From Burkholderiales bacterium (GTDB taxonomy: Bacteria; Pseudomonadota; Gammaproteobacteria; Burkholderiales; Casimicrobiaceae), in the NCBI GenBank assembly GCA_031277215.1, contig JAITMR010000019.1, forward strand, positions 1-64,000: a stretch of DNA of 64,000 nt, read 5' to 3'. Below the pieces are notes generated by a model. The model searched no databases. It worked only from the letters and a program-made list of their open reading frames with translations, and was not told the DNA's origin. The position numbers were made by a program, and so were the translations under genes. The number at the start of each line of letters is the position of its first letter. Within the stretch, counting starts at the first letter, position 1. Below, in pieces: positions 15,157 to 24,481 of the stretch.

Positions 15157-16389
15157 TCAATTCAACCGTTTGAAAATAAGCGACGTGTTGATGCCGCCGA
15201 ACGCAAAGTTATTGCTCATGGTGTATTCGCAATCAAGAACGTGCCCATCGCCTTGAATGTAGTCGAGCGGCATGCAGCGAGGGTCGACTTGATCCAGATT
15301 CAGCGTCGGTGCAAACCAGCCGGTTCGCATCATTTCGATCGTCATCCACGCCTCGATAGCGCCGGCAGCGCCCAGAGTGTGTCCGATATAACTCTTCAGT
15401 GATGAAAAGGGCATATTCTCGCCGAAAACAGTATGGGTAGCGATGCTTTCCGCAATGTCGCCCAGTTCGGTGGCGGTACCGTGCCCGTTGACGTAGCTGA
15501 TCGCACTGGGCGGAAGACCCGCATCGTCCAGCGCCAGCCGGATGGCAGTGGTCATGGTCTCAGCCTGCGGCTGAGTGACGTGGGCGCCATCGCAGTTGGT
15601 GGCAAAGCCAACGATTTCGGCAATTATCCGGGCGCCACGAGCGCGGGCATGTTCAAGCTCTTCGAGAATGAGCGTGCCGGCACCTTCACCGATCACCAAT
15701 CCGTCGCGGTCGCGGTCGTAAGGGCGTGGCGTCGTAGCGGGGGCATCGTTTCGGGTGCTGGTGGCAAACAGAGCGTCGAAAACCCCCGCTTCCGACGCAC
15801 ACAGTTCATCAGATCCCCCCGCGATCATTACGTCGGCGTAATGGTGACGGATGGCTTCGTACGCGTAGCCGATACCCTGGCTGCCGGAAGTACAGGCGCT
15901 CGATGTGGTGATGACCCGGCCGGTCAGTCCGAAAAAGACAGCAATATTGACCGGTGCGGTGTGCGACATCACCCGCAGGTAACTGTTGGCGGTAAGACTA
16001 TTGAGCGAGCGCCCTTCGATGAGCTGCGCGAAATCGGTGAGTGCGCCGGGTTCACCGAGCGAGGAGCCGTAGGATACGCCGGTGCGTCCCGATTTCAGCA
16101 CTGGATGGTTGAGCAAACCAGCATCGGCAAGCGCCCATTCGCTGGCCAGGCATGCTATCAGGGCAACGCGCCCCATGCTGCGGGTGCGCTTACGGGAATA
16201 GTGCTCCGGCAGTTCGAACGAAGCGGCGGGTGCGCCGAGACGGGTGTTGAGTCCGGCGATGTCGGCCCATTCGTCCATATAGCGGACAGCGTTCTGCCGG
16301 GCGCGCAAGGCACGTTCGACATCCGTCCAGTGGTGACCGATCGGGCTGATACCGGCCATGCCGGTGACGACAACACGGCGATGGCTCAC
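15157..16389 (-). CDS. Beta-ketoacyl-ACP synthase, ApeR/FabF-like
   Basis: This 410-residue condensing enzyme extends acyl-ACP with malonyl-ACP. The active-site Cys lies in TSSACTSGSQGIGYAYEAI (about residues 160-180), with His residues in NGHGTATELGD and IGHTLGAAGAIE, completing the Cys-His-His triad. The start VVVTGMAGISPIG is typical of the FabF/FabY branch found in aryl polyene clusters. It overlaps the upstream ketoreductase by four bases, and a dehydratase stump lies beyond that gene, giving the order apeP-apeQ-apeR. A role in aryl polyene pigment synthesis is inferred from this order; the rest of the cluster is absent. Confidence 0.85.
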   Translation of the reverse strand: MSHRRVVVTGMAGISPIGHHWTDVERALRARQNAVRYMDEWADIAGLNTRLGAPAASFELPEHYSRKRTRSMGRVALIACLASEWALADAGLLNHPVLKSGRTGVSYGSSLGEPGALTDFAQLIEGRSLNSLTANSYLRVMSHTAPVNIAVFFGLTGRVITTSSACTSGSQGIGYAYEAIRHHYADVMIAGGSDELCASEAGVFDALFATSTRNDAPATTPRPYDRDRDGLVIGEGAGTLILEELEHARARGARIIAEIVGFATNCDGAHVTQPQAETMTTAIRLALDDAGLPPSAISYVNGHGTATELGDIAESIATHTVFGENMPFSSLKSYIGHTLGAAGAIEAWMTIEMMRTGWFAPTLNLDQVDPRCMPLDYIQGDGHVLDCEYTMSNNFAFGGINTSLIFKRLN

Positions 16390-17123
16390 AGCATGCCTCC
16401 ATCGACAGCAATGACCTGCCGCGTGATGTAGGCGGCGTCATCGCGCATCAAAAAGGCGACGGCCGCTGCAACCTCCTCAGGTTGACCGGCTCGCCGCACA
16501 GGAATGGCGGGTAGGGCGTGTTCGAACACTTCCGGCGACATCATGTCGGTCTCGATCAGGCCGGGCGCTACGCAATTGACAGTGATTTTCCGTTTTGCCA
16601 GTTCCAGCGCCAGCGCTTTGGTGGCGCCGATGATGCCGGCTTTGGCAGCGCTGTAATTGACCTGTCCGCGGTTGCCGGAGATGCCCGAAACCGATGACAG
16701 CGTGACGATGCGGCCGGGACGGCGTGTCTGCACCATCGGCATGATCAGCGGATGAAGGACGTTATAAAAGCCGTCGAGATTGGTCTCGAGTACCCGATCC
16801 CAGTCGGTGGCGGGCATGGCCGGAAAGGCGTTGTCGGCGGATACGCCGGCGTTGCATACCACACCATAGTAAACGCCGTGGGCCGCAATATCGGCTTCCA
16901 GCGCGTGTCGTGTCGCTTCGCGGTCGGCGATGTCGAACATCAGTAACCGGGCTTGCCGTCCCTGCTGGGTGACGGCATCCATGACGGTTTCAGCTTGGGT
17001 GCGCTGGTTGCGGCAGTGGACGGCGATATCGAACCCGTCTTGTGCCAGGCGTAGAGCAATGGCGCGACCAATGCCCCGGCTGGCGCCGGTGACAAGCACA
17101 GTTCGGGAAGAAGATGAAGTCAT
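16386..17123 (-). CDS. 3-oxoacyl-ACP reductase, ApeQ/FabG-like
   Basis: The 245-residue short-chain dehydrogenase reduces 3-ketoacyl-ACP with NADPH. It shows the nucleotide-binding GASRGIGRAIALRLA (residues 13-27), the NAG motif (CNAGVSADN), the catalytic Ser (TLSSVSGISGN) and the YxxxK pair in NYSAAKAGIIG. It is translationally coupled to the ketosynthase gene downstream. Upstream lies a MITE-like element and then the stub of a hotdog-fold dehydratase, so this is probably the reductase of a former aryl polyene module; a general FabG role cannot be excluded. Confidence 0.88.
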   Translation of the reverse strand: MTSSSSRTVLVTGASRGIGRAIALRLAQDGFDIAVHCRNQRTQAETVMDAVTQQGRQARLLMFDIADREATRHALEADIAAHGVYYGVVCNAGVSADNAFPAMPATDWDRVLETNLDGFYNVLHPLIMPMVQTRRPGRIVTLSSVSGISGNRGQVNYSAAKAGIIGATKALALELAKRKITVNCVAPGLIETDMMSPEVFEHALPAIPVRRAGQPEEVAAAVAFLMRDDAAYITRQVIAVDGGML

Positions 17124-17153
17124 ACTATTTATGGATTGGAGAAGGCGTCATTG

Positions 17154-17272
17154 TATAGTGAATCACATCAATTTTTAGACGAGGCGGCCAGACAAAGCCA
17201 TGATGGCAGACAGCGCAAGTAGTGCGGCAAGGCAAAGTCAATAAAGTATAAAAAGTTGTGCGGTTCACTATA
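17154..17272. mobile_element. Correia-like miniature inverted-repeat element
   Basis: The 119-base element begins TATAGTGAA and ends TTCACTATA. The terminal inverted repeats extend for about 27 bases with 21 matches, including an internal TTTTTA block. The interior (GAGGCGGCC, GGCAGACAGCGCAAGTAGTG, CGGCAAGGC) resembles the Correia repeat enclosed elements of Neisseria, which have the same TATAGTG termini, length class and TA insertion preference. It lies between the apeQ-like gene and the apeP-like stump and supplies the stub's stop codon. It carries no gene. Confidence 0.75.
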
Positions 17273-17468
17273 ACGCCGAAGTGTTTTCGCGGACGGAAGC
17301 CGTGCGTTGCAGATAGGCCTCCAAATTGTTAGGCTGGAACACCAACAACGAGGCTTCGGCGAGCAAGGCGCCGTCAAGATGGCGGATCGTGCAGGACATG
17401 GCGATCAAGCCATCGTCAGCCATGAGGTCTTCATCTGACTCGCTGAGGCTCGCTGTGTTCACCACCAA
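17268..17468 (-). pseudogene. ApeP-like 3-hydroxyacyl-ACP dehydratase, C-terminal stump
   Basis: About 66 codons are open after an in-frame TAA. The recognisable part, GLIAMSCTIRHLDGALLAEA followed by SLLVFQPNNLEAYL, is the last strands of a hotdog-fold dehydratase of the ApeP type. The N-terminal two-thirds, including the catalytic region, are missing: argC begins nearby in the other direction. The TAG stop is formed by the terminus of the adjacent MITE-like element, so the C terminus may also be altered. With apeQ and apeR downstream it marks a decayed aryl polyene module. Confidence 0.6.
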
Positions 17469-17623
17469 TTACGCTCATCACGACATACGCACTGTCGGAA
17501 GCAAATGTTTCAAAAACGTCATAGCGAAAAAATTACCGGCATTTTTTATCATACTCCTTCTTTTCCGCGATAATACCGACTTGCAAATTCATCCAGAGCG
17601 GGGCTGTTGCCACCGTTTCGCCT

Positions 17624-18661
17624 ATGAAACTGAATGTGGGACTTGTCGGGGGAACCGGCTATACGGGCGTCGAATTGTTGCGATTGCTGGCGCAGCATCC
17701 GAATGCCGCGCTGCATTGCATCACGTCGCGCAAGGATGCGGGAGCGCCTGTCACCGATTTTTTTCCGAGTCTGCGCGGTCATCCTGCGCTCGATAAGCTG
17801 GTGTTTTGCACGCCCGATGAGGCGCGTCTGACAGAATGCGATGTGGTTTTCTTCGCCACGCCGCACGGTGTGGCGATGGGTCAGGCCGAAACGCTGCTCG
17901 CCGCCGGTGTCAAGATCATTGATCTTGCCGCCGATTTCCGTCTCCAGGATGCCGCCGAATTCGAGCGCTGGTACAAGATGCCGCACGCTTGCCCACACTT
18001 GCTGAAGGAAGCGGTGTACGGTTTGCCCGAAGTCAATCGCGAAGCCATTCGGAAAGCGCGCATTGTCGGCAATCCGGGGTGTTATCCGACTGCTGTGCAG
18101 CTAGGTTTTCTGCCCTTGCTCGAAGCGGGTATCGTCGCCACTAACACGCTGATTGCCGACTGCAAATCCGGCGTTTCGGGCGCCGGTCGCGTTGCTGAGT
18201 TGTCGAAAATCTTTCCGGAGGTGACAGACAATTTTATCGCTTACGGCGTCGCCGGGCATCGTCACCACCCTGAAACGGAACAAGGGCTGCGCCGCATCGC
18301 CGGACAGCCGGTGCAGTTGACGTTCACGCCGCATCTGGTGCCGATGATTCGCGGCATTTTTGCGACGCTGTACGCGACATTGACCGACGATTCCGTCGAT
18401 GTGCAAGCGCTGTTCGAGCAACGCTACGCCAACGAGCCGTTCGTTGATGTGCTGCCTGCCGGACGCTTGCCGGAGACTCGCTCGGTGCGCACGTCCAATA
18501 TGGTGCGCATTGCCGTTGTGCGGCGTCCAAGCGGCGTAACCGTGCTAGTGGTCGAGGACAATCTGGTCAAGGGCGCGGCAGGGCAGGCGGTGCAGAACAT
18601 GAATCTGATGTTCGGGCTGCCGGAAACTGTCGGGCTCACGGCGTTGCCTGTATCGCCATGA
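17624..18661 (+). CDS. argC: N-acetyl-gamma-glutamyl-phosphate reductase
   Basis: ArgC carries out the NADPH-dependent third step of arginine synthesis. The 345-residue protein has the nucleotide-binding start [18 protein letters not shown], the catalytic Cys in [15 protein letters not shown] (about residue 150) and the C-terminal [16 protein letters not shown], and has the family length. Its genomic neighbours DUF6776, bactofilin and erpA form a common betaproteobacterial series. The ATG at 17624 starts directly at the conserved N terminus. Confidence 0.96.
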   Translation: MKLNVGLVGGTGYTGVELLRLLAQHPNAALHCITSRKDAGAPVTDFFPSLRGHPALDKLVFCTPDEARLTECDVVFFATPHGVAMGQAETLLAAGVKIIDLAADFRLQDAAEFERWYKMPHACPHLLKEAVYGLPEVNREAIRKARIVGNPGCYPTAVQLGFLPLLEAGIVATNTLIADCKSGVSGAGRVAELSKIFPEVTDNFIAYGVAGHRHHPETEQGLRRIAGQPVQLTFTPHLVPMIRGIFATLYATLTDDSVDVQALFEQRYANEPFVDVLPAGRLPETRSVRTSNMVRIAVVRRPSGVTVLVVEDNLVKGAAGQAVQNMNLMFGLPETVGLTALPVSP

Positions 18662-18716
18662 ATGTACCTTTGTTCACACGATGCTTTTTCTCGTGCGAGA
18701 GTTACCCTCTCCTCTA

Positions 18717-18743
18717 CCCCTCTCCCGCCAGCGGGAGAGGGGG
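18717..18743. repeat. R1 palindromic repeat
   Basis: CCCCTCTCCCGCCAGCGGG continues into AGAGGGGG as a palindrome that ends 13 bases before the DUF6776 gene, so it lies in its leader. Confidence 0.75.
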
Positions 18744-18755
18744 TAATGGCGTTTT

Positions 18756-19544
18756 ATGAGAAAAACTTTCCGCCGCCGCCTGTCTTCGCCTTTCGCCGTC
18801 AGCGCTCGCCACAGCATCGCGATTCGTCGAGCCAGACCGCGCTGGTTGTCGTGCTTGCTCATGGCGGTTGTTTTTTTCGGCGCGATGGCGGCTACCTGGT
18901 GGACGGCGCGTTATCTCTTCTCACCGCCGCTTCCGCCGCTGACCGCCGAGCAAATCAACGCGCAGGAGCGCGAAGATTCCCTCAAGAAAGAACTGGCCGA
19001 TTTGCAGCGTCGCAGTGCTTCGCTCGAAAGTGAGCTGTCAATGCGCGAAGGCTCGCAGGCGACGTTGATCCAGCATGCCGAAGCGCTCGAACAAGAAAAC
19101 ACGCAGTTGAAGGAAGAATTGACCTACCTGCAAAAACTGGTGGCCGATGTGACCCGCGAGGCTGGCGCCAAAATTCAGGACGTGCGCCTTGAGTCGCTGG
19201 CCAACAACACGTACCGTTACCGGATTTTGTTGGTGCAGGGCGGTAATCCAAAAAATGATTTTGAAGGGACGGTCAAATTACAGGCCAGTACCGGCGCCAC
19301 GTCGAACGGTGTGTCGCAAGCGGTGTCGCTTGAGTCGGTTTCCGGCAGGAATGCCGACGGCGACGACAAGCCCCAAGGTATGCCCGACCTCGCTATGCCG
19401 CTGCCGGTAAAATTCAAGTATTATCAACGTTTGGAAGGTGTATTCCGGGTGCCCGACGGCATGAAGATTCAGCAGTTCACCGTGCAGGTACTCAAAAAGG
19501 GCGGCGGCACTTCGGCCATTACCCGTTCGATCAACGTCAAGTAA
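18756..19544 (+). CDS. DUF6776 family membrane-anchored coiled-coil protein
   Basis: The 262-residue product has a basic N terminus, one transmembrane segment (about residues 29-48, LSCLLMAVVFFGAMAATWW), a coiled coil at about 65-135 (ELADLQRRSASLESELSMRE, EALEQENTQLKEELTYLQ) and a beta-rich C-terminal domain with YRYRILLVQGGNPKNDFEGT. That matches DUF6776, which is regularly encoded just before bactofilin in betaproteobacteria. A scaffold or cell-envelope function in partnership with the bactofilin is inferred from adjacency. bactofilin starts five bases after the stop. Confidence 0.75.
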   Translation: MRKTFRRRLSSPFAVSARHSIAIRRARPRWLSCLLMAVVFFGAMAATWWTARYLFSPPLPPLTAEQINAQEREDSLKKELADLQRRSASLESELSMREGSQATLIQHAEALEQENTQLKEELTYLQKLVADVTREAGAKIQDVRLESLANNTYRYRILLVQGGNPKNDFEGTVKLQASTGATSNGVSQAVSLESVSGRNADGDDKPQGMPDLAMPLPVKFKYYQRLEGVFRVPDGMKIQQFTVQVLKKGGGTSAITRSINVK

Positions 19545-19549
19545 CCATT

Positions 19550-20104
19550 GTGCGAAACTTTTTTAATATTATGTTTTCAAAGAAAAAAAATACCCCTCAT
19601 CCGCATATCGACTGTTTGATCAACGCCGATACCGTGATCAATGGAGACGTCATATTTACAGGTGGTTTGCGCGTCGATGGAACCGTCAACGGCAACATCA
19701 TCACCCATGAAGGCAAAAGCGGGACGCTTATCATCAGCCAGCAGGCCAAAGTGGAAGGGCGGGTGGCGGTGACTCATGCCGTCATCAACGGCGAAATTCA
19801 GGGCGACATTATTACGCAAGAGTTTTTGGAGCTTGAAGCGCATGCCCGGGTGTCCGGTAACATTACCTATCACACGCTCGAAATGCACCACGGCGCCATT
19901 GTCAGCGGCAAGCTGACCCACGCGATCCGCGTTGAACAGAGCGAACCGAAAGAGATCATCTTTCCGTTCCAAGGCGTGCTCCAGGAAGAAACTCAGAAAA
20001 ACGCCCCGGAAATCCCTCTGGAGATTCCCACGGAAACCCTTTCGGAAAATCCTCAGGAAGAGCCTCGAAAAAAAATTCGCGTAAAGGCTTCTGGCAGCCT
20101 ATAG
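19550..20104 (+). CDS. Bactofilin (polymer-forming cytoskeletal protein)
   Basis: Bactofilins polymerise into filaments that position envelope enzymes. The 184-residue protein has the beta-helix core at about residues 20-135 (INADTVINGDVIFTGGLRVD, GNIITHEGKSGTLII, VEGRVAVTHAVINGEIQGDI) and a disordered charged tail. The start may be the GTG at 19550 or the ATG at 19571 (MFSKKK), which is closer to the usual N terminus; neither has a strong ribosome-binding site. The TAG stop is part of a TATAGCGAA motif that opens a half MITE, so the final residues may not be ancestral. Confidence 0.88.
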   Translation: MRNFFNIMFSKKKNTPHPHIDCLINADTVINGDVIFTGGLRVDGTVNGNIITHEGKSGTLIISQQAKVEGRVAVTHAVINGEIQGDIITQEFLELEAHARVSGNITYHTLEMHHGAIVSGKLTHAIRVEQSEPKEIIFPFQGVLQEETQKNAPEIPLEIPTETLSENPQEEPRKKIRVKASGSL

Positions 20105-20135
20105 CGAAATGCGTAAATTTTTAGGCGAGGCGGCA
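20100..20135 (+). mobile_element. Left half of a Correia-like element
   Basis: TATAGCGAA, then AAATTTTTAGGCGAGGCGGC, matches the left end of the element at 17154 with few differences. No inverted right end was found downstream, so it looks truncated. It starts inside the last codons of the bactofilin gene. Confidence 0.55.
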
Positions 20136-20254
20136 CAGATTTGGTTACAAACGGCTGCTCGATAGAGCCGTTCCGAAAGTCGCTTCGATTTTGCTTTTAC
20201 TCTACAATAATCCATCGCGTGGATATTCCGCGCCCTTCATTTCAGGAGTCCATC

Positions 20255-20629
20255 ATGTCTGTTTCTGCGCCTGCTTCCGCTTCTTCCAGCGGCATGTCGG
20301 CTGAGCCGCTGGTCTTTACCGACGCGGCGGCGGCCAAAGTGAAATCGTTGATCGAAGAAGAAGGCAATCCCGATCTCAAACTGCGCGTGTTCGTCAGCGG
20401 CGGCGGCTGCTCCGGCTTTCAATACGGCTTCACCTTCGATGAAGAGACCAACGAAGACGACACCGCGATGGAAAAAAACGGCGTCACCCTGCTGATCGAC
20501 CCAATGAGTTTTCAGTATCTGGTCGGCGCTGAGATCGATTACAAGGACGACATCTCCGGCGCTCAATTCGTCATCAAGAACCCGAACGCGGTCACGACCT
20601 GCGGTTGCGGCTCGTCGTTTTCAGCGTAA
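20255..20629 (+). CDS. erpA: A-type iron-sulfur carrier protein
   Basis: ErpA accepts Fe-S clusters and delivers them to apo-enzymes. The 124-residue protein has an Ala/Ser-rich N-terminal extension, [18 protein letters not shown], and the three cluster cysteines: one in [12 protein letters not shown] and two in [10 protein letters not shown] at the C terminus. I start it at ATG 20255, preceded by CAGGAGTC, instead of an in-frame codon 114 bases upstream that lies in repeat sequence. It is separated from bactofilin by the half MITE and probably has its own promoter. Confidence 0.95.
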   Translation: MSVSAPASASSSGMSAEPLVFTDAAAAKVKSLIEEEGNPDLKLRVFVSGGGCSGFQYGFTFDEETNEDDTAMEKNGVTLLIDPMSFQYLVGAEIDYKDDISGAQFVIKNPNAVTTCGCGSSFSA

Positions 20630-20682
20630 CAGATAGCAGGGATCGGTTTTTTTTGAATCCTGCACCCTGATTCACCTCTGCC

Positions 20683-21555
20683 ATGAAACGAATTTTGACC
20701 ATTCAGTCCCATGTTGTTTATGGGCACGCCGGTAACAGTGCCGCCGTTTTTCCGATGCGTCGTCTGGGCGCCGAAGTGTGGCCGCTCAACACCGTGCAGT
20801 TTTCCAACCACACCCAGTATCCACAATACTTCGGCAGCGTGTTGCCGGCGGAACAAATCGTCGAGGTCGTCAAGGGTCTCGACAAAATCGGCCAGCTCAA
20901 GCGTTGCGATGCCGTGCTCTCCGGTTATCTCGGCGCACCGGCGCAAGGACAGGCGATCCTCGAGGCGCTAACCGTCATCAAAGCGGCCAACCCGAACGTG
21001 CTGTATTTTTGCGACCCGGTGATGGGACATCCTGAGAAGGGTTGTCTCGTTGCCTCCGGCGTTGCAGAATTTCTGATCGAAAAGGCACTGCCGGTCGCCG
21101 ACATCATCGCTCCCAACATTCTGGAACTCGCCAGTCTCGTCGGACGCAGCTTCGACAATCCGTTGCGCAATGTCGATGACGCCCTTGCCGCCGCCCGCAG
21201 TTTGCTCGACCGCGGCCCCGGGATCGTACTCGTCAAACATTTGGCGCAGGCTGGCCGCGATCCCAACGCGTTTGAAATGCTGCTTGTCGCCCACCATGAA
21301 GCCTGGCACATCAGCCGCCCGTTCTTCGACTTTAAAAAACAGCCGGTCGGCGTCGGCGATTTGACCAGCGGATTGCTGCTCGTCAACCTGCTGCACGGCA
21401 AAACACTGCGGGACGCGCTTGAACATACCACCGCCGCAGTTTACGAAGCCTTGCGCGTGACCTACGAGCGCGATGAATACGAACTGCAACTCGTCGCCGC
21501 GCAAGACCTGATCGAGCGACCTGACGTGCACTTCACCGCGCAACGGCTGGATTGA
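20683..21555 (+). CDS. pdxY: Pyridoxal kinase PdxY
   Basis: PdxY phosphorylates pyridoxal in vitamin B6 salvage. The 290-residue ribokinase-fold protein starts [20 protein letters not shown], carries the mid motif [16 protein letters not shown] (about residues 108-123), the anion-hole [19 protein letters not shown] near 222-240 and a C-terminal helix. The length matches PdxY rather than PdxK by the N-terminal pattern HVVYGHAGN. It is a single-gene unit, followed by a degraded fragment and mutS. Confidence 0.93.
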   Translation: MKRILTIQSHVVYGHAGNSAAVFPMRRLGAEVWPLNTVQFSNHTQYPQYFGSVLPAEQIVEVVKGLDKIGQLKRCDAVLSGYLGAPAQGQAILEALTVIKAANPNVLYFCDPVMGHPEKGCLVASGVAEFLIEKALPVADIIAPNILELASLVGRSFDNPLRNVDDALAAARSLLDRGPGIVLVKHLAQAGRDPNAFEMLLVAHHEAWHISRPFFDFKKQPVGVGDLTSGLLLVNLLHGKTLRDALEHTTAAVYEALRVTYERDEYELQLVAAQDLIERPDVHFTAQRLD

Positions 21556-21602
21556 TCGGGGATCAGAAAAGCATTCTCACGCGAAGGCGGGGTTGGGGTG
21601 GC

Positions 21603-21785
21603 AATGGCGTGTTGCATCCCATTGAAATCAAGAAAACCGCATCGCCGCCTGTTGACCTTGCCGAGGCATTCAGGGTTTTGGAGAATGTCGGCTTGCCCTG
21701 CGACATGGGCGCCATCGTCTACACAAAACAGGAATTTTCTGCGATCGACCGCATGACCGCCATCGTTCCAGTATGGGCGTTATAA
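21603..21785 (+). pseudogene. DUF4143-type ATPase C-terminal fragment
   Basis: The open frame encodes VLHPIEIKKTASPPVDLAEA, then FRVLENVGL and TAIVPVWAL. These match the C-terminal nuclease-like part of the AAA+/DUF4143 family, which typically reads LHPIEIKKTASP and ends IPVW. The first 350 or so residues of that family are absent and the fragment borders repeat-like sequence (ACGCGAAGGCGGGG at about 21580). Confidence 0.6.
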
Positions 21786-21840
21786 ACGCTGACGACGCCT
21801 CGCTCAGCGGTTATACTTTCTTATCGTTGTATTTCTGTAA

Positions 21841-24468
21841 TTGAGACGTTCGTTGAAAAAGCCGCACATTGCCGTTGACTTATCGGCGCACACTCCCATG
21901 ATGGCGCAATATCTCGGCTTTAAGGCCGAGCACCCGGACAAGCTCGTCTTTTACCGGATGGGTGATTTTTACGAGCTTTTTTTCGAGGACGCCGAGCGGG
22001 CAGCTCGTTTGCTCGACATCACACTGACCACTCGCGGTAAATCGGCGGGTCATCCCATTCCGATGGCGGGTGTGCCGTTTCATTCGGTCGAACAATATTT
22101 GGCGCGGCTGATGCGACTCGGCGAAACGGTGGTGATTGTCGAGCAAATCGGCAATCCCGCTACTACCAGCAAAGGGCCGGTCGAACGCAAGATCATGCGC
22201 GTCGTCACGCCCGGCACGGTGACCGACGCCAGCCTGCTCGACGCACGTCGTGATCGCCCGCTGGCGGCTTGCGTGATCGACGGCCACCGCGCTGGTGTCG
22301 CCTGGCTCAATTTTGCCTCGGGACGCTTTACGCTGACCGAAGTGGCGACGCGCGAAGTGGAAACCTTGCTGGAGCGCATCGAACCGGCGGAATGGCTGAT
22401 CGCCGACGACGATAACGCCGCGTCGCGTCCGGCGTATGCGTTGCCGCCGCGTTTGCTACAGCCTTGGCACTTTGATCCCGAATCGGCGCGGCGTGCGCTG
22501 CTCAAGCAACTCGATGTTGCCAGTCTCGATGTGTTCGGCGTTGCCGACATGCCGACGGCAGTGTGTGCTGCCGGTGCGCTAATCGCTTACGCGAACACGA
22601 CGCAAACAACGCCGCTGGCGCACGTCACCGCGCTTTATGTCGAAGATCACCACCGTGCGCTGCAACTCGACAACGCCACGCGGCGCAGTCTCGAAATCAC
22701 CGCAACACTGAGTGGCGAAGCATCCCCGACACTATTGTCGATACTCGATACTTGCCGCACCGCTGCCGGCAGTCGTTTGTTGCGCGTATGGTTGACCCAG
22801 CCATTGCGTGATCCGTATGAAGCCATCGCACGCCATGACGCCACCGCCGCGCTGATGGCACAACTGCAAGTCACCCGCGATGCGGCGTTACTGTTCAAAC
22901 GCTGCTCCGATGTTGAGCGTATCGCTACCCGCATCGCGCTGAAATCTGCGCGACCCCGCGACCTTTCCGGTCTGCGCGATACGCTGGACCTGTTGCCGTC
23001 GTTTCGCCATCTCATAGCATCCTTTGAAACGCCGATGCTGGTCAACATCCATGCGACGCTCGACGTGAACCCTCAATGGCATGACTTGATCTCCAGCTCC
23101 ATCATGGCCGAACCGGCGACGAATTTACGCGATGGTGGTGTGATTGCCGACGGCTTCGATGCCGAGCTTGACGAATTGCGTTCCATCGACCGCGATTGCG
23201 GTTCCTTTTTACTCGATCTCGAACGACGTGAACGCGAACGCACCGGCATCAATACGCTGAAAGTTGAATACAACCGCGTGCATGGCTTCTACATCGAAGT
23301 TACCCACGCGCACAGCCGAAAAGTTCCTGGCGATTACCGCCGTCGGCAAACGCTCAAAAACGCCGAGCGCTACATCACGCAGGAACTCAAAGCGTTTGAA
23401 GACAAAGCCCTGTCGGCGCAAGACCGTGCGCTGGCGCGTGAAAAATGCTTGTTCGAGCAATTGATCGACACCCTCGCTGCCGCCGTGCCTGCTTTGCAAC
23501 AGGCGGCCGCTGCCCTTGCGCAGCTCGATGTGTTGTCAACGCTGTCGCAACGCGCCGAAGCGTTGAATCTGGTGCGCCCGCAGTTTTCCGAAACGCCCGG
23601 ACTTGCGATTGAAGCCGGTCGCCATCTCGTCGTTGAGCAGCAAGTCGACCACTTCATTCCCAACGATGTTGCGCTGGATTCCGAACGTCGGTTGCTGATC
23701 GTCACCGGCCCCAACATGGGCGGCAAATCAACCTACATGCGGCAAACAGCCGTCATTGCGTTGCTCGCTTACTGCGGCGTTTTCGTTCCGGCGCAATGCG
23801 CCGTACTCGGGCCACTTGATGCGATCTTCACGCGCATCGGCGCATCCGACGATCTTGCAGGCGGACGCTCGACCTTCATGGTGGAGATGACCGAAGCGGC
23901 ATTCATACTGAACCGCGCCACCGAAAAAAGTCTGGTGCTGATTGACGAAATCGGTCGCGGCACATCGACGTTCGATGGCTTGGCGCTGGCCTGGGCAATA
24001 GCGCACCGTTTGGCCGAACACAATCGCGCGTTGACCTTGTTCGCAACGCATTATTTTGAATTGACGGCACTGCCTTCCGAAATCGACGGCTGCGCCAATA
24101 TCCATTTCGATGCCGTCGAACACAAAGAAGGCATCGTGTTTTTGCACAGTGTCGCCGAAGGCCCGGCAAGCCAAAGCTACGGTTTGCAAGTCGCGCGTCT
24201 TGCCGGTGTGCCGCGTGAAACATTGAAACAAGCGCGCCACTTCCTTGCACGCCTCGAAAAAATGGGCGTGCGCGATTCGCGCCAAGGCGACCTTTTCGCG
24301 CCGCGCATGATGCCGACGCACGACGCGCCCTTACTTGCTGATACGGAAACGGGTGCCGCGTTATACAAAACCGAGTTGTACAAAGCCGTTGACGCGATTG
24401 ATCCCGACGCATTGACCCCACGCGAAGCGCTCGACCAGATTTATGCGTTGAAAAAAATACTGCAATGA
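21841..24468 (+). CDS. mutS: DNA mismatch repair protein MutS
   Basis: MutS recognises mismatches and, with MutL, starts repair. The protein of about 870 residues has the mismatch-binding domain with [17 protein letters not shown] (the Phe-x-Glu-type wedge region), the connector, lever and clamp domains, and the ATPase with Walker [20 protein letters not shown] (about residues 622-640), [20 protein letters not shown] and the FATHYFELT motif. The start is uncertain: TTG 21841, TTG 21853 or ATG 21898. The last would remove the conserved SAHTPM stretch, so an upstream TTG is more likely. Confidence 0.96.
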   Translation: MRRSLKKPHIAVDLSAHTPMMAQYLGFKAEHPDKLVFYRMGDFYELFFEDAERAARLLDITLTTRGKSAGHPIPMAGVPFHSVEQYLARLMRLGETVVIVEQIGNPATTSKGPVERKIMRVVTPGTVTDASLLDARRDRPLAACVIDGHRAGVAWLNFASGRFTLTEVATREVETLLERIEPAEWLIADDDNAASRPAYALPPRLLQPWHFDPESARRALLKQLDVASLDVFGVADMPTAVCAAGALIAYANTTQTTPLAHVTALYVEDHHRALQLDNATRRSLEITATLSGEASPTLLSILDTCRTAAGSRLLRVWLTQPLRDPYEAIARHDATAALMAQLQVTRDAALLFKRCSDVERIATRIALKSARPRDLSGLRDTLDLLPSFRHLIASFETPMLVNIHATLDVNPQWHDLISSSIMAEPATNLRDGGVIADGFDAELDELRSIDRDCGSFLLDLERRERERTGINTLKVEYNRVHGFYIEVTHAHSRKVPGDYRRRQTLKNAERYITQELKAFEDKALSAQDRALAREKCLFEQLIDTLAAAVPALQQAAAALAQLDVLSTLSQRAEALNLVRPQFSETPGLAIEAGRHLVVEQQVDHFIPNDVALDSERRLLIVTGPNMGGKSTYMRQTAVIALLAYCGVFVPAQCAVLGPLDAIFTRIGASDDLAGGRSTFMVEMTEAAFILNRATEKSLVLIDEIGRGTSTFDGLALAWAIAHRLAEHNRALTLFATHYFELTALPSEIDGCANIHFDAVEHKEGIVFLHSVAEGPASQSYGLQVARLAGVPRETLKQARHFLARLEKMGVRDSRQGDLFAPRMMPTHDAPLLADTETGAALYKTELYKAVDAIDPDALTPREALDQIYALKKILQ

Positions 24469-24481
24469 TGGCCAAGTCGGG

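Noticed and set aside
15433-16431. 332-codon forward open frame
   Set aside because: It lies antisense to the ApeR-like ketosynthase with all catalytic motifs intact on the other strand.
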